Shown here in pieces: positions 47,639-54,898 of a stretch of DNA of 64,000 nucleotides. Numbering within the stretch: position 1 is the stretch's first letter; every line of letters starts with the position of its first letter. Under the pieces are notes generated by a model. It saw nothing but the letters and a program-made list of their open reading frames with translations, had not been told where the DNA came from and searched no databases. Both the position numbers and the translations under genes were made by a program. This DNA is from Thermococcus sp. Lineage in GTDB: Archaea; Methanobacteriota_B; Thermococci; Thermococcales; Thermococcaceae. The stretch covers positions 1 through 64,000 of the forward strand of contig NZ_JACDNS010000002.1 of assembly GCF_017656495.1 (NCBI RefSeq), written 5' to 3'.

Positions 47639-48388
47639 TTATTTCATAAAGTTCCACTCGTCTCTTCCATAACGCTCCTCAATGAGCTTTTCAGCTAATT
47701 CAAGCTCGTAATCAGTAAGTTGACCTTCTTCAAGTGGAAACTCTTCGAAAAACTTCTCTCTCAACAATTCATATGCTTCGTTTCTGCTGAGCTTTATACC
47801 TTCTCTCTCAAGTGTTGTAACTCTCTCCCAGATGCTCTTCACTCCTTTATCGGCGAGCTTTTTCTTTGAGACCTTCAGCACTGAGGCCAGAATATCAAGC
47901 CTCGTTGCATACATAAAAGTTCCATGCTGTAGAATTACCCCCTTTCTTCTCGTCTGTGCAGAGCCACTGATTTTCTTTCCATTTGCTGTTATGTCATTCA
48001 GTCCAGAAAACTCGGCCTTAATGCTGAGTTCCTTCAAAGCTTCAACCAAGGGGGAAGCTAGCAAGCGATAGCTTTTGTATATATCTCTTAAATCTGGATG
48101 CAAATTCTCCCCAACTACAACGCTGTAAGTTATTTCCCCGTAGGCATCATGGAAAACACTTCCTCCACCGGTTATCCTTCTCACAACTGGAATGCTAAGC
48201 TCCTGACATTTTTCTAAGTTAACGTCATGCTCAATGCTTTGAAATCTCCCGATGGTTATTGAGCTTGGCTTGAAGACATACAATCTAACTGTATCTTCGA
48301 CTTTACCCTCTATGCGAGCCGTCATTATTGCTTCGTCAATTGCCATTTGAACTTCAGGACGGGCAATAATCAGTGGAATGAATCTCAT
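47639..48388 (-). CDS. lplA: Lipoate-protein ligase/octanoyltransferase (LplA/LipM family)
   Basis: A 249-aa cofactor transferase of the BPL/LplA/LipB fold. Visible motifs are RRITGGGSVFHDAYGEITYS (lipoyl-AMP loop, near residues 69-88) and NDITANGKKISGSAQTRRKG, with the catalytic Lys, near 124-143. It attaches lipoate or octanoate to lipoyl domains such as GcvH. The ATG at 48388 is three bases after GGTGAT; a tandem ATG at 48391 touches that site. Coupling with the radical-SAM gene suggests a complete lipoate-making unit. Confidence 0.86.
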   Translation of the reverse strand: MRFIPLIIARPEVQMAIDEAIMTARIEGKVEDTVRLYVFKPSSITIGRFQSIEHDVNLEKCQELSIPVVRRITGGGSVFHDAYGEITYSVVVGENLHPDLRDIYKSYRLLASPLVEALKELSIKAEFSGLNDITANGKKISGSAQTRRKGVILQHGTFMYATRLDILASVLKVSKKKLADKGVKSIWERVTTLEREGIKLSRNEAYELLREKFFEEFPLEEGQLTDYELELAEKLIEERYGRDEWNFMK

Positions 48389-48432
48389 CATATCACCAAA
48401 ATTAAAAAGAATTGAGAGCTTAAAAAGATGTG

Positions 48433-48486
48433 CGATGATGATGCCTAAGCCCTTCTGAAGGGTGATGAAAGCGGTCACCACTGAGC
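48433..48486 (+). ncRNA. Box C/D guide RNA A
   Basis: All four boxes are perfect: C ATGATGA (48435-48441), D' CTGA (48455-48458), C' GTGATGA (48462-48468), D CTGA (48481-48484). The guides are 13 bases (48442-48454) and 12 bases (48469-48480), separated by a three-base D'-C' spacer. This is the compact double-guide geometry of Thermococcales. Predicted target cores are AGGGCTTAGG and TGGTGACCGC; I could not assign them to rRNA or tRNA positions. Its 3' tail is antisense to the tail of RNA B. Confidence 0.9.
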
Positions 48487-48541
48487 GGTCAGGGGCCGAT
48501 TAGGTCATCACAGCTCAGCTACCTACCCTTACATCATCCCG
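48487..48541 (-). ncRNA. Box C/D guide RNA B, convergent with A
   Basis: Read on the minus strand: C ATGATGT (48531-48537, one mismatch), D' CTGA (48515-48518), C' GTGATGA (48505-48511), D CTGA (48489-48492). Both guides are exactly 12 bases with a three-base spacer, the canonical archaeal layout. GGG before box C and CC after box D can form the terminal stem. The D boxes of A and B are only four bases apart on opposite strands. Confidence 0.87.
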
Positions 48542-48547
48542 AAATAT

Positions 48548-49021
48548 TCAAGTTAGGCCTAGTCTTTCCCTGATTTCCAGTGGAATCAGGCCAATTTTTG
48601 GAAAGACGAGCAGAGCTTTTGCCTCAATAGCTTCTTGAGGAACACATGGTAGAATTTCTCCGCCGTATGGATACGGATCAGGTGCAGGGTTGTTGTCTCC
48701 CCAAGTAACGAAGCAGAGTTCTTCTTTACCGTTCAGAACAAGCTTTTCAATTGCCCTAACTCTATGAATTATTGGATATTTAGTATATGGCCTTTTGTAA
48801 ACAACTACATCGCCTATTTTTATGTCCTCCGGCTTGACACCTTTGAGAAGCACGACGTCACCCCTATAGAACACAGGCTCCATTGAACCACTTACAACAA
48901 TGACGAGGGGTGAATCAGTGTGCAAGGCTATTTTTAATCCATTATGAATTGCAAATATGACAATTAGTGAGATTACAATGAACACAAGGTCATTTTTCCA
49001 GTTTTTTATCTTTTCATCCAT
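48548..49021 (-). CDS. Signal peptidase I, archaeal Sec11-type
   Basis: A 157-aa membrane-anchored peptidase that removes Sec signal peptides. An N-terminal membrane helix (about 10-30) is followed by VVSGSMEPVFYRGD with the catalytic Ser, GDVVVYKRP, and YPIIHRVRAIE, where His replaces the bacterial Lys as in ER/archaeal enzymes. WGDNNPAPD near residue 110 is the last family motif. The 5' end overlaps the DUF531 gene by 16 bases, so the two are translated from one mRNA. Confidence 0.93.
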   Translation of the reverse strand: MDEKIKNWKNDLVFIVISLIVIFAIHNGLKIALHTDSPLVIVVSGSMEPVFYRGDVVLLKGVKPEDIKIGDVVVYKRPYTKYPIIHRVRAIEKLVLNGKEELCFVTWGDNNPAPDPYPYGGEILPCVPQEAIEAKALLVFPKIGLIPLEIRERLGLT

Positions 49022-49548
49022 TTTAGCGCCTCCATTAAGGTTCTAATTTTAGTGGGTATTGCCCCTATGGCAGTGCATGTTTCTAAACTTATTCTTTTGC
49101 CATCCGTTATGTCCAAGTGGTACTCAGCTAACTTAAAGATTTCCTTTGGAAGTCCATGCCTCCCTAAGCCGACAATCAACATAAAGCTCTCCCCTTTTAA
49201 CGCTCTTTTGGCAACTTCTATGGCCGTTATTTCTTTATCTTTATTGGGCTTCCTGGTTGTTGCTATTATATGTCCAAACTGGGGTGGAAATCCTCTTTTT
49301 GGAAATTCCAACAGATGAAACTTGTTTTTCTTAGCAAGCTCGAGGAGGTATTTTCCTCCTTCTCCGATTGTTGTATTTTCAGATATTCTTTCTGCCAAAT
49401 CGAGAGGTTTCTCATTAAACGGAAATCCGATAAGTGCTAAGTGGAAATCAAATGCATAGCAAATAGGAGCGGCTCTAGCAATTGCCCTCAAATGAGCTTC
49501 ATGAATTTTTTTAGGATCGTATGAGTTGTATAATGACAAAGTAAGCAT
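49006..49548 (-). CDS. DUF531 archaeal protein
   Basis: A 180-aa protein matching DUF531, found broadly in Euryarchaeota. The alternating pattern with FMLIVGLGRHGLPKEIF and ETCTAIGAIPTKIRTLMEAL near the C terminus resembles a SPOUT-like knot, so an RNA methyltransferase activity is possible but unproven. The ATG at 49548 has GGTGAT four bases upstream. It is co-transcribed with the signal peptidase gene. Confidence 0.83.
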   Translation of the reverse strand: MLTLSLYNSYDPKKIHEAHLRAIARAAPICYAFDFHLALIGFPFNEKPLDLAERISENTTIGEGGKYLLELAKKNKFHLLEFPKRGFPPQFGHIIATTRKPNKDKEITAIEVAKRALKGESFMLIVGLGRHGLPKEIFKLAEYHLDITDGKRISLETCTAIGAIPTKIRTLMEALKWMKR

Positions 49549-49629
49549 TTTTATCACCGTTTATCTAATTAGCACCAATAAGACTATTAAACAAAGGTTT
49601 TATAAGGATTTAGGGAGAATTTAAAATGT

Positions 49630-50709
49630 ATGACGGCAATAGAGGACATTTTACTTCTTGTAGAAAAGGGACTGTATGAGGATGCTTTGATTAAAGTTAG
49701 TGAGTTAGAAGACAATTTAGATAAAGTTCGTGCGGTTAGTTTAATTGCCCTTGATATTTATGAAAAATTCTCAGACGTTTCTCTTGCTTCGGAACTCATG
49801 AAAGATGCTGAGTACTTTGCAAAGAAAATTAAAGATCCACTCAAGAAGGTTGTCGCTCTAAGCAATGTTGCCTCTACTTATTTGACAATTGGGGATAGGG
49901 AGAGGGGACTTAAGCTTTTTGAGAAAGCTCTTGATGAGGCATTGGATATAGAAGACAGCAGAAAAAGGGTTATTGCTCTTGGAAAGGCCTCGTATTATAT
50001 GGGCATATCTGGGCTTGTAGATAGTGCGTTAGAGACCTTTGAGGTTGCTTTTGACACATTAATTAGGTCTAAGATGGATTATACTCAAAAGACAGATTAC
50101 TTAATTAAGCTGGGTGAATTATTAGAAGAAACAGGGGATTCCTTGTACTCTAATGAAGCTCTGCTCTTTTATGAGAGAGCTCATGACTTATTTGATAAAC
50201 TTCATGTGAACTTTAAAGCAGCCATGCTTGAAAAGAAAATTGCTCTTGTGAAGACTATAAAGAAAACAGGAAGTCTTGAACTGCGCAAGGCTTTGTTGGA
50301 GGGGAGATATAACTATGTGATTGCCAAAATTACAAGCTCATTTAGAGGTGAAGAGCAAGTCATTGGGCTTTTAGAAGTTGCCCTTTGGATGAAGAGAGTT
50401 GAAGCTTCTGAATATAGACGGCTGGTTAGGGAAGTTTTGGAAAACATGGATGCTGTTAATTTTTCTCAAGAAGGTATAACATATATTGCAACTCTGCTCA
50501 CGGAATTGGGAAGCATTAGAGAGGCTCTTGTATTTGCAAGTAAGATTACAGACATTAAAAAGAAAAGTGAGGCATTGAAAGCAATCGCTCTTGAGCTTGC
50601 CAGAGAGAAGGAACTGGGAGACGCATATATGGTGATTGAAGTAATTCCGGATGAGAAAGTTAAGGAGAAAGCTCTTCAAGAGCTTATTGAGATTGAGAGT
50701 ACATTGTAA
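49630..50709 (+). CDS. Alpha-solenoid (TPR-like) repeat protein
   Basis: A 359-aa protein made almost wholly of paired helices in TPR-like units (for example SNVASTYLTIGDRERGLKLF). It has no enzyme motif, signal or membrane segment, so it is probably a scaffolding or adaptor protein. A TATA-like TTTTATAAGG lies at about 49597-49606 and would start transcription at or just before the ATG, and there is no ribosome site. Leaderless translation is therefore likely. Confidence 0.75.
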   Translation: MTAIEDILLLVEKGLYEDALIKVSELEDNLDKVRAVSLIALDIYEKFSDVSLASELMKDAEYFAKKIKDPLKKVVALSNVASTYLTIGDRERGLKLFEKALDEALDIEDSRKRVIALGKASYYMGISGLVDSALETFEVAFDTLIRSKMDYTQKTDYLIKLGELLEETGDSLYSNEALLFYERAHDLFDKLHVNFKAAMLEKKIALVKTIKKTGSLELRKALLEGRYNYVIAKITSSFRGEEQVIGLLEVALWMKRVEASEYRRLVREVLENMDAVNFSQEGITYIATLLTELGSIREALVFASKITDIKKKSEALKAIALELAREKELGDAYMVIEVIPDEKVKEKALQELIEIESTL

Positions 50710-50750
50710 ATGTTAAATACCCTAAACTTATTCTTCTTTTTGGTGATAAT

Positions 50751-51686
50751 ATGATCTTTGACGCCCATTCTGATCTGCCCACTTATGTCTATGATATGCG
50801 AAAAGAAGGAAAGAATAGAGTTCTTGATAGTGAATTCGAGAAGTTCTTTGGAGACTACATAAAAGCTCGTGTCATGGCAGTTTGGACAAGGCCAGATAAA
50901 AGGTGTCAAGCTTTGAGGTATGGGCTTGAGGTTATAAACCAGCTCTACAAAGATGTCCTTGAAAGCGAGAAGTTTGCAGTTGTGACAACTGTTGAAGAGA
51001 TGAGAGAGGCGATTAAAAACGGTAGGGTTGCTCTATGGCTCGGCTTGGAGGGTGGAGAGCCAATAGAGGACAGCTTGGACTTGCTTGAAGTATTTTATGA
51101 GCTTGGATTAAGGATTCTAACATTAACATGGAGCTTAAGGAATGCAATAGGGGATGGCGTCTTTGAGAGAACTAACGGTGGCTTGACTAACTTTGGAGTT
51201 GAAGTTCTTGGAAAAGCCGAGGAGCTTGGAATAGTGATCGATTTAAGCCACATAAACGAGAAGGGCTTCTGGGATGCCCTTGAAACGACAGCCTTTCCAG
51301 TTATAGCTTCGCATTCAAATGCAAAAGCTCTCTGTAACAATAAGAGGAATTTAACAGATGAGCAGATTAAAGCAATAGCTGAGAGGGATGGCGTTATCGG
51401 AGCTGTGGCGATTCCAAGCTTTGTTGACAAAGAAAAGCCGACGCTTGATAAATATATTGAGCACATTGCTTACATGGTTGATTTAGCCGGATACAAGCAT
51501 GTTGGCCTGGGCTTTGACTTTGTGTATTATCTGAAAGGCTGGAAAGGAGACACCATTGAAAGATTTGAGGATGAGAGTAAAATCCCAGCACTTTTAGAAA
51601 AGCTGAATGAGAGGTTCAGCAAAAAGGAAGTTGAAGCAATAGCTTTCAAGAACTTCGAGAGAGTTTTTGAAAGGGTTGTTGGTTAG
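50751..51686 (+). CDS. Membrane-dipeptidase family (M19) metallopeptidase
   Basis: A 311-aa zinc amidohydrolase of the renal-dipeptidase family that cleaves dipeptides, often tolerating D-residues. Metal ligands are visible as DAHSDLP (His6/Asp8), the bridging Glu in GLEGGEP near residue 103, His in DLSHINEKG, and SHSNAKALC. Bacterial and archaeal members usually lack the signal peptide, as here. A poorly translated T-rich stretch and GGTGAT precede the ATG. Its stop lies 23 bases from the convergent TnpB-like gene. Confidence 0.93.
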   Translation: MIFDAHSDLPTYVYDMRKEGKNRVLDSEFEKFFGDYIKARVMAVWTRPDKRCQALRYGLEVINQLYKDVLESEKFAVVTTVEEMREAIKNGRVALWLGLEGGEPIEDSLDLLEVFYELGLRILTLTWSLRNAIGDGVFERTNGGLTNFGVEVLGKAEELGIVIDLSHINEKGFWDALETTAFPVIASHSNAKALCNNKRNLTDEQIKAIAERDGVIGAVAIPSFVDKEKPTLDKYIEHIAYMVDLAGYKHVGLGFDFVYYLKGWKGDTIERFEDESKIPALLEKLNERFSKKEVEAIAFKNFERVFERVVG

Positions 51687-51709
51687 GGGCGGAATTTATT
51701 GTTTGTGTG

Positions 51710-52825
51710 TTATTTTGTTTTCTTTTGCTTCAGTCCTCTGAGGGCTATGAGGTATGCTGATGTTGTGTGCTTGTCTAGTCCTAATTTCCTCTGCAAAGCT
51801 TTTGTTCCGGTAGAAGTTCCAGCGGGATTCACGAAGACAACATTAAGCCCATACAGGGGGGCTTTGTACGCAATCCTCTCAATTACTGAATTCCTGAATG
51901 TGGCAACCTTGTAATTATAATCCTTCCCACACCGTTCACCGTTCCTAATCCAGTAATACTTCAAGTAGCCAAGCACTTTTGGATTTTCAAGAGCAATGGT
52001 TGAAACACCGTGATAATACGCATAACTCAAAACATCGCGAATCCCCTCGCCAAGCAAACTCCATGCCTTTTTCTTCGGAAAACCTCTTGCCGTAATTTCA
52101 GAAAACCAGACCATGTACGTGTCGAGGAGTTCACCACTCCTGTTCACGACAGCAAGGTTTATTCTATCAGTATTTACATCAATTCCACCAACGTTATCAC
52201 CCAAAGGGCTCTCGAATCGCTTCATGACTTCATGGTAAAAGTCAAGACGAATCATGACTTGAATTTCTCCAAAAACATGCATGCTGTGAGGGTAAAAGTT
52301 TGCTTCTTTCACAATAACTCTTGCCGGGTACGCAAACTCCCCACTCACCGAAAGCTCCACAACCCTATCAAGAACCTTCCTGTACCCTCTCGAAAACTTC
52401 ACGTCAAGCATTATCCTCTTAGAATTCTTGGAGTAATCAAAAGTGAGTATTTCCACCTTGTCCTTGTAAAGGCGAATGTTTTGATTCCCCTTCTTGTCCT
52501 TCTCACCCTCGCACTGGAATAAAAGCCAATCCGAAAGCTCAAGCTTTTGAATATCCACCCCAAGCTTTTTCGCTGACTGAAGTGTAGAGTAAACGAGCTT
52601 CGCCATTCCATCAATATACCTCCTGTTGGGGATGAGATCTCTCGCCTGTTTTCTTGCAATAGTTTGAAACTTTCTCTCGTGAAAATCCACAAGGGATGGG
52701 TTCTGTTTTACAAGACTTAAAAGCCGGTGGGCAACTAATTTTGATAACCAAGCTGTAAAGTAAATTCTCCTCGCTTTTTCACCACTTGCTGAGAGAGGAA
52801 TCGTGAGGGTTATGTATTCGGGCAT
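51710..52825 (-). CDS. TnpB-like RuvC nuclease without zinc finger (IS200/IS605 OrfB-related)
   Basis: A 371-aa protein with the three RuvC motifs of the TnpB/OrfB family: GGIDVNTDRINLAVV (Asp, near 216), TIALENPKVLG (Glu, near 287) and LDKHTTSAYLIAL (Asp, near 352). The four-Cys zinc ribbon that usually sits between motifs II and III is absent; only about 20 residues (NPAGTSTGTKALQRK) remain. No TnpA partner or transposon end is visible, and only 23 bases separate its 3' end from the next gene. It could be an immobile or domesticated nuclease. AGGTGA precedes the ATG. Confidence 0.82.
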   Translation of the reverse strand: MPEYITLTIPLSASGEKARRIYFTAWLSKLVAHRLLSLVKQNPSLVDFHERKFQTIARKQARDLIPNRRYIDGMAKLVYSTLQSAKKLGVDIQKLELSDWLLFQCEGEKDKKGNQNIRLYKDKVEILTFDYSKNSKRIMLDVKFSRGYRKVLDRVVELSVSGEFAYPARVIVKEANFYPHSMHVFGEIQVMIRLDFYHEVMKRFESPLGDNVGGIDVNTDRINLAVVNRSGELLDTYMVWFSEITARGFPKKKAWSLLGEGIRDVLSYAYYHGVSTIALENPKVLGYLKYYWIRNGERCGKDYNYKVATFRNSVIERIAYKAPLYGLNVVFVNPAGTSTGTKALQRKLGLDKHTTSAYLIALRGLKQKKTK

Positions 52826-52838
52826 CCTTTCACCTATG

Positions 52839-52866
52839 GGGGTATATACCCCGAAAAGTTTATTAA
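52839..52866. promoter_or_regulatory. Bidirectional promoter and palindrome between tnpB-like gene and ncRNA
   Basis: GGGGTATATACCCC (52839-52852) is a perfect 14-base palindrome. Next to it TTTATTAA (52859-52866) can act as a TATA box both ways. To the left it gives a start near 52836, ten bases before the ATG with AGGTGA in the leader. To the right it gives a start near 52888, where the GC-rich RNA begins. The palindrome would then overlap the leftward transcription start, like an operator. Confidence 0.5.
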
Positions 52867-52886
52867 GTTTTCTGGAGTATCAAATG

Positions 52887-53040
52887 CTGGTGGGCTTGGG
52901 TTTCCGAGAACCGTAGGGTGATGATGCCCCTGGCAACGGGGGTTGAGCTTCTGCGGTGAGGGGGCTCAAGCGTCGCCGTGATGACCCGCCCTGTGTTGGA
53001 GTGATATACTCCGATACAGGACGGGAGAACGGTGGATTTT
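52887..53040 (+). ncRNA. GC-rich structured ncRNA with predicted pseudoknot
   Basis: A GC-rich island in AT-rich DNA. Predicted elements are hairpin CTTGG/CCGAG (52895-52908), CCCC/GGGG (52927-52941), stem TTGAGC/GCTCAA (52943-52969) whose loop GGTGA (52955-52959) pairs with TCGCC (52973-52977) as an H-type pseudoknot, and a 17-pair hairpin at 52985-53025. ACCGT (52910) and ACGGT (53029) close the whole. Wobble pairs work as G-U only on the plus strand, setting the direction. It ends in a T run (53036-53041). It may be one of the known high-GC Thermococcales RNAs, or a TnpB-associated RNA. Confidence 0.7.
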
Positions 53041-53077
53041 TAAACTTCCTCTCTTTTGTTTTTCTAAGGTGACTGAC

Positions 53078-53947
53078 TTGAAGCCTGAGTTTCAAGTTTA
53101 TTTTCTAACCTTTCGAGAGGCACGTAGGGTTCTGCTCTCAAAGGGTGAGGTTAGGTTAAACCTCGATTTGAGGAAAACAAACAGAACTTTTGTTGTAAAA
53201 GTTGAAGAAGACAAGATAATTTTTCCCGATGGGAGTGAAGTTGAGAAGGAAATTATCGAGAAGATAGCAAAAGACGATGGCACAGTTTATTTTGTGAGGG
53301 ATGGGCACGTTTTTAAAGCTGCCATTGCTGGTGAGCACTTCTACAAGCTTGTTCCAACGATCCCGCCAACGATAGAAATTAACGGGATAAGAATGCACCG
53401 AACCAAGGATACGAATCCTCTCTGGGACACGAGAGCTAAGATTAAAGCTGTTGAGCCAAAGGAAGGCGAATTTGTTCTTGACACCTGCATGGGATTGGGC
53501 TACACAGCAATAGAGAGTGCGAAGAGGGGAGCTTATGTGATAACTGTAGAAAAAGACCCAAATGTCATTGAGCTGGCTAGGTTAAATCCTTGGAGCTATG
53601 AGGTCTTTCACTCTCAGAACATTCAAGTAATTCAAGGTGATGTTTTTGAGGTTATCAGGAAGTTTAAGGATGAGACGTTTGATGTGATTATCCATGATCC
53701 TCCAAGGTTTTCACTGGCTGGTGAGCTTTACAGTGAGGAGTTTTATGCTGAACTCTTTAGAATCCTTAAGCCCGGAGGAAGGATCTTCCACTATGTCGGC
53801 AACCCCGGAAAGAAATTTAGGAGAAAAGACCTGCAAAGAGGGGTTATGGAAAGGTTAAGAAAAGTTGGCTTCAAAAATGTGAAGAGGGTAGAGGAAGCAC
53901 TCGGAGTGGTGGCAAGAAAACCGAAAAAGGAGAGTGGAAGGGGCTAA
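53078..53947 (+). CDS. SAM-dependent methyltransferase (COG2521-like)
   Basis: A 289-aa archaeal methyltransferase with an N-terminal domain of about 120 residues and a Rossmann domain. Motif I reads VLDTCMGLGYTAIESA near 137, the acidic strand VEKDPN follows, and the catalytic-loop motif IV is IHDPPRF, the (D/N)PP type found in enzymes methylating nucleobase or protein amino groups. The substrate is unknown. The TTG at 53078, five bases after AAGGTGA, is the likely start; an in-frame GTG at 53069 lies within the ribosome site. Confidence 0.82.
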   Translation: MKPEFQVYFLTFREARRVLLSKGEVRLNLDLRKTNRTFVVKVEEDKIIFPDGSEVEKEIIEKIAKDDGTVYFVRDGHVFKAAIAGEHFYKLVPTIPPTIEINGIRMHRTKDTNPLWDTRAKIKAVEPKEGEFVLDTCMGLGYTAIESAKRGAYVITVEKDPNVIELARLNPWSYEVFHSQNIQVIQGDVFEVIRKFKDETFDVIIHDPPRFSLAGELYSEEFYAELFRILKPGGRIFHYVGNPGKKFRRKDLQRGVMERLRKVGFKNVKRVEEALGVVARKPKKESGRG

Positions 53948-53982
53948 ATCCCTTCCAGCGGTAGAGTCGTTGAGGTGGAAAA

Positions 53983-54816
53983 ATGAATGTAGTAACTGAA
54001 GTCAAATATGCTCGCTATGGAATGAGTTGCGTTCTGATTGCCTTCGCTTTAAACATTGGTTTTCTAATCTCGCCATTTCCAATAGAAACCCTGCCCACAT
54101 ATCCACTGGTCCTACTTGCACGATACTTCGAACCCTTAGATGCCCCTCTCAGCGCAACACTTCACTTTCTTGCTTTCACTTGGGGCCGATTTATCTGGCT
54201 GATAGTGATATTCGTGGGGGCAATTTGCGGATTGCGTGCAAAAGACGTAGGAATAAGATGGAGCCAATGGAAAAAGGGCGTTCTCGTCACTCTAATTATG
54301 TGGATGATCATCGAAGTGATGCTTGTGGGAAGCGTTTTATTATTGAAGCGCCCCCTATCCTGGAATCCTCTGTGGGGTAAATTAACTCCGGCAGCGGTAA
54401 CAGCCATAGTGATTTACTATTTCTTGGGGGTAGCGCTGTTTGAGGAGGTATTCTACAGGGGCTTTATGGTACCGCAGTTCTTTCACGCATTTCAAAACCG
54501 CTTTTCAAAACAGAGTCTCGTTTTAGCCGTGTTAGTATCCCAACTCCTGTTTGCATTGAGCCATATCCCCCACTACCAGATGCCATTCCCCCTACCGATA
54601 GGATTGGGAATACTATGGCTTTCAGGCGTCCTTTTGGCTTGGATGTGGCTACGTACAGGCAATCTGGTCATAGCCATTGGCTGGCATGGGCTGATGGATT
54701 TTCCACTTCACCTTGTAGCGGCTCCTCCAAACGTACCTGAAGGGATCACTTTCTTGGTTGGAATTCTACTATTGATTGTGTGGCCCTTCCTCGATAGACA
54801 TTTGCCGCAAACCTAA
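53983..54816 (+). CDS. CPBP family intramembrane metalloprotease
   Basis: A 277-aa polytopic membrane protein of the Rce1/CPBP (Abi) family. The conserved motif EEVFYRGF lies near residue 155, and a His-bearing helix ALSHIPHYQ near 190 and WHGLMDFP near 232 complete the likely metal site. Homologues cleave prenylated proteins, process peptides or give bacteriocin immunity. Of ten Arg codons seven are CGN, unlike the AGA/AGG preference of most neighbours, hinting at horizontal acquisition. Its 5' region follows the methyltransferase stop by 35 bases. Confidence 0.86.
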   Translation: MNVVTEVKYARYGMSCVLIAFALNIGFLISPFPIETLPTYPLVLLARYFEPLDAPLSATLHFLAFTWGRFIWLIVIFVGAICGLRAKDVGIRWSQWKKGVLVTLIMWMIIEVMLVGSVLLLKRPLSWNPLWGKLTPAAVTAIVIYYFLGVALFEEVFYRGFMVPQFFHAFQNRFSKQSLVLAVLVSQLLFALSHIPHYQMPFPLPIGLGILWLSGVLLAWMWLRTGNLVIAIGWHGLMDFPLHLVAAPPNVPEGITFLVGILLLIVWPFLDRHLPQT

Positions 54817-54898
54817 CTCCGCAATCAGTGTTTTGGTTTCTTGGGAATGTAGTATGACAGAGAGAGTAAAATACATTGAAAAACAAGTCAAAGCAGCA

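Noticed and set aside
52887-53040. Reading the GC-rich RNA as a standard H/ACA guide
   Set aside because: The large hairpin pairs almost continuously with no pseudouridylation pocket, and no clear ACA box lies the required 14-15 bases from a pocket. An unusual H/ACA form is not fully excluded.
52880-53095. A 71-codon minus-strand reading frame rich in Pro/Ser/Arg
   Set aside because: It coincides with the GC-rich folded RNA, lacks a credible start and has composition typical of translated stem-loops.
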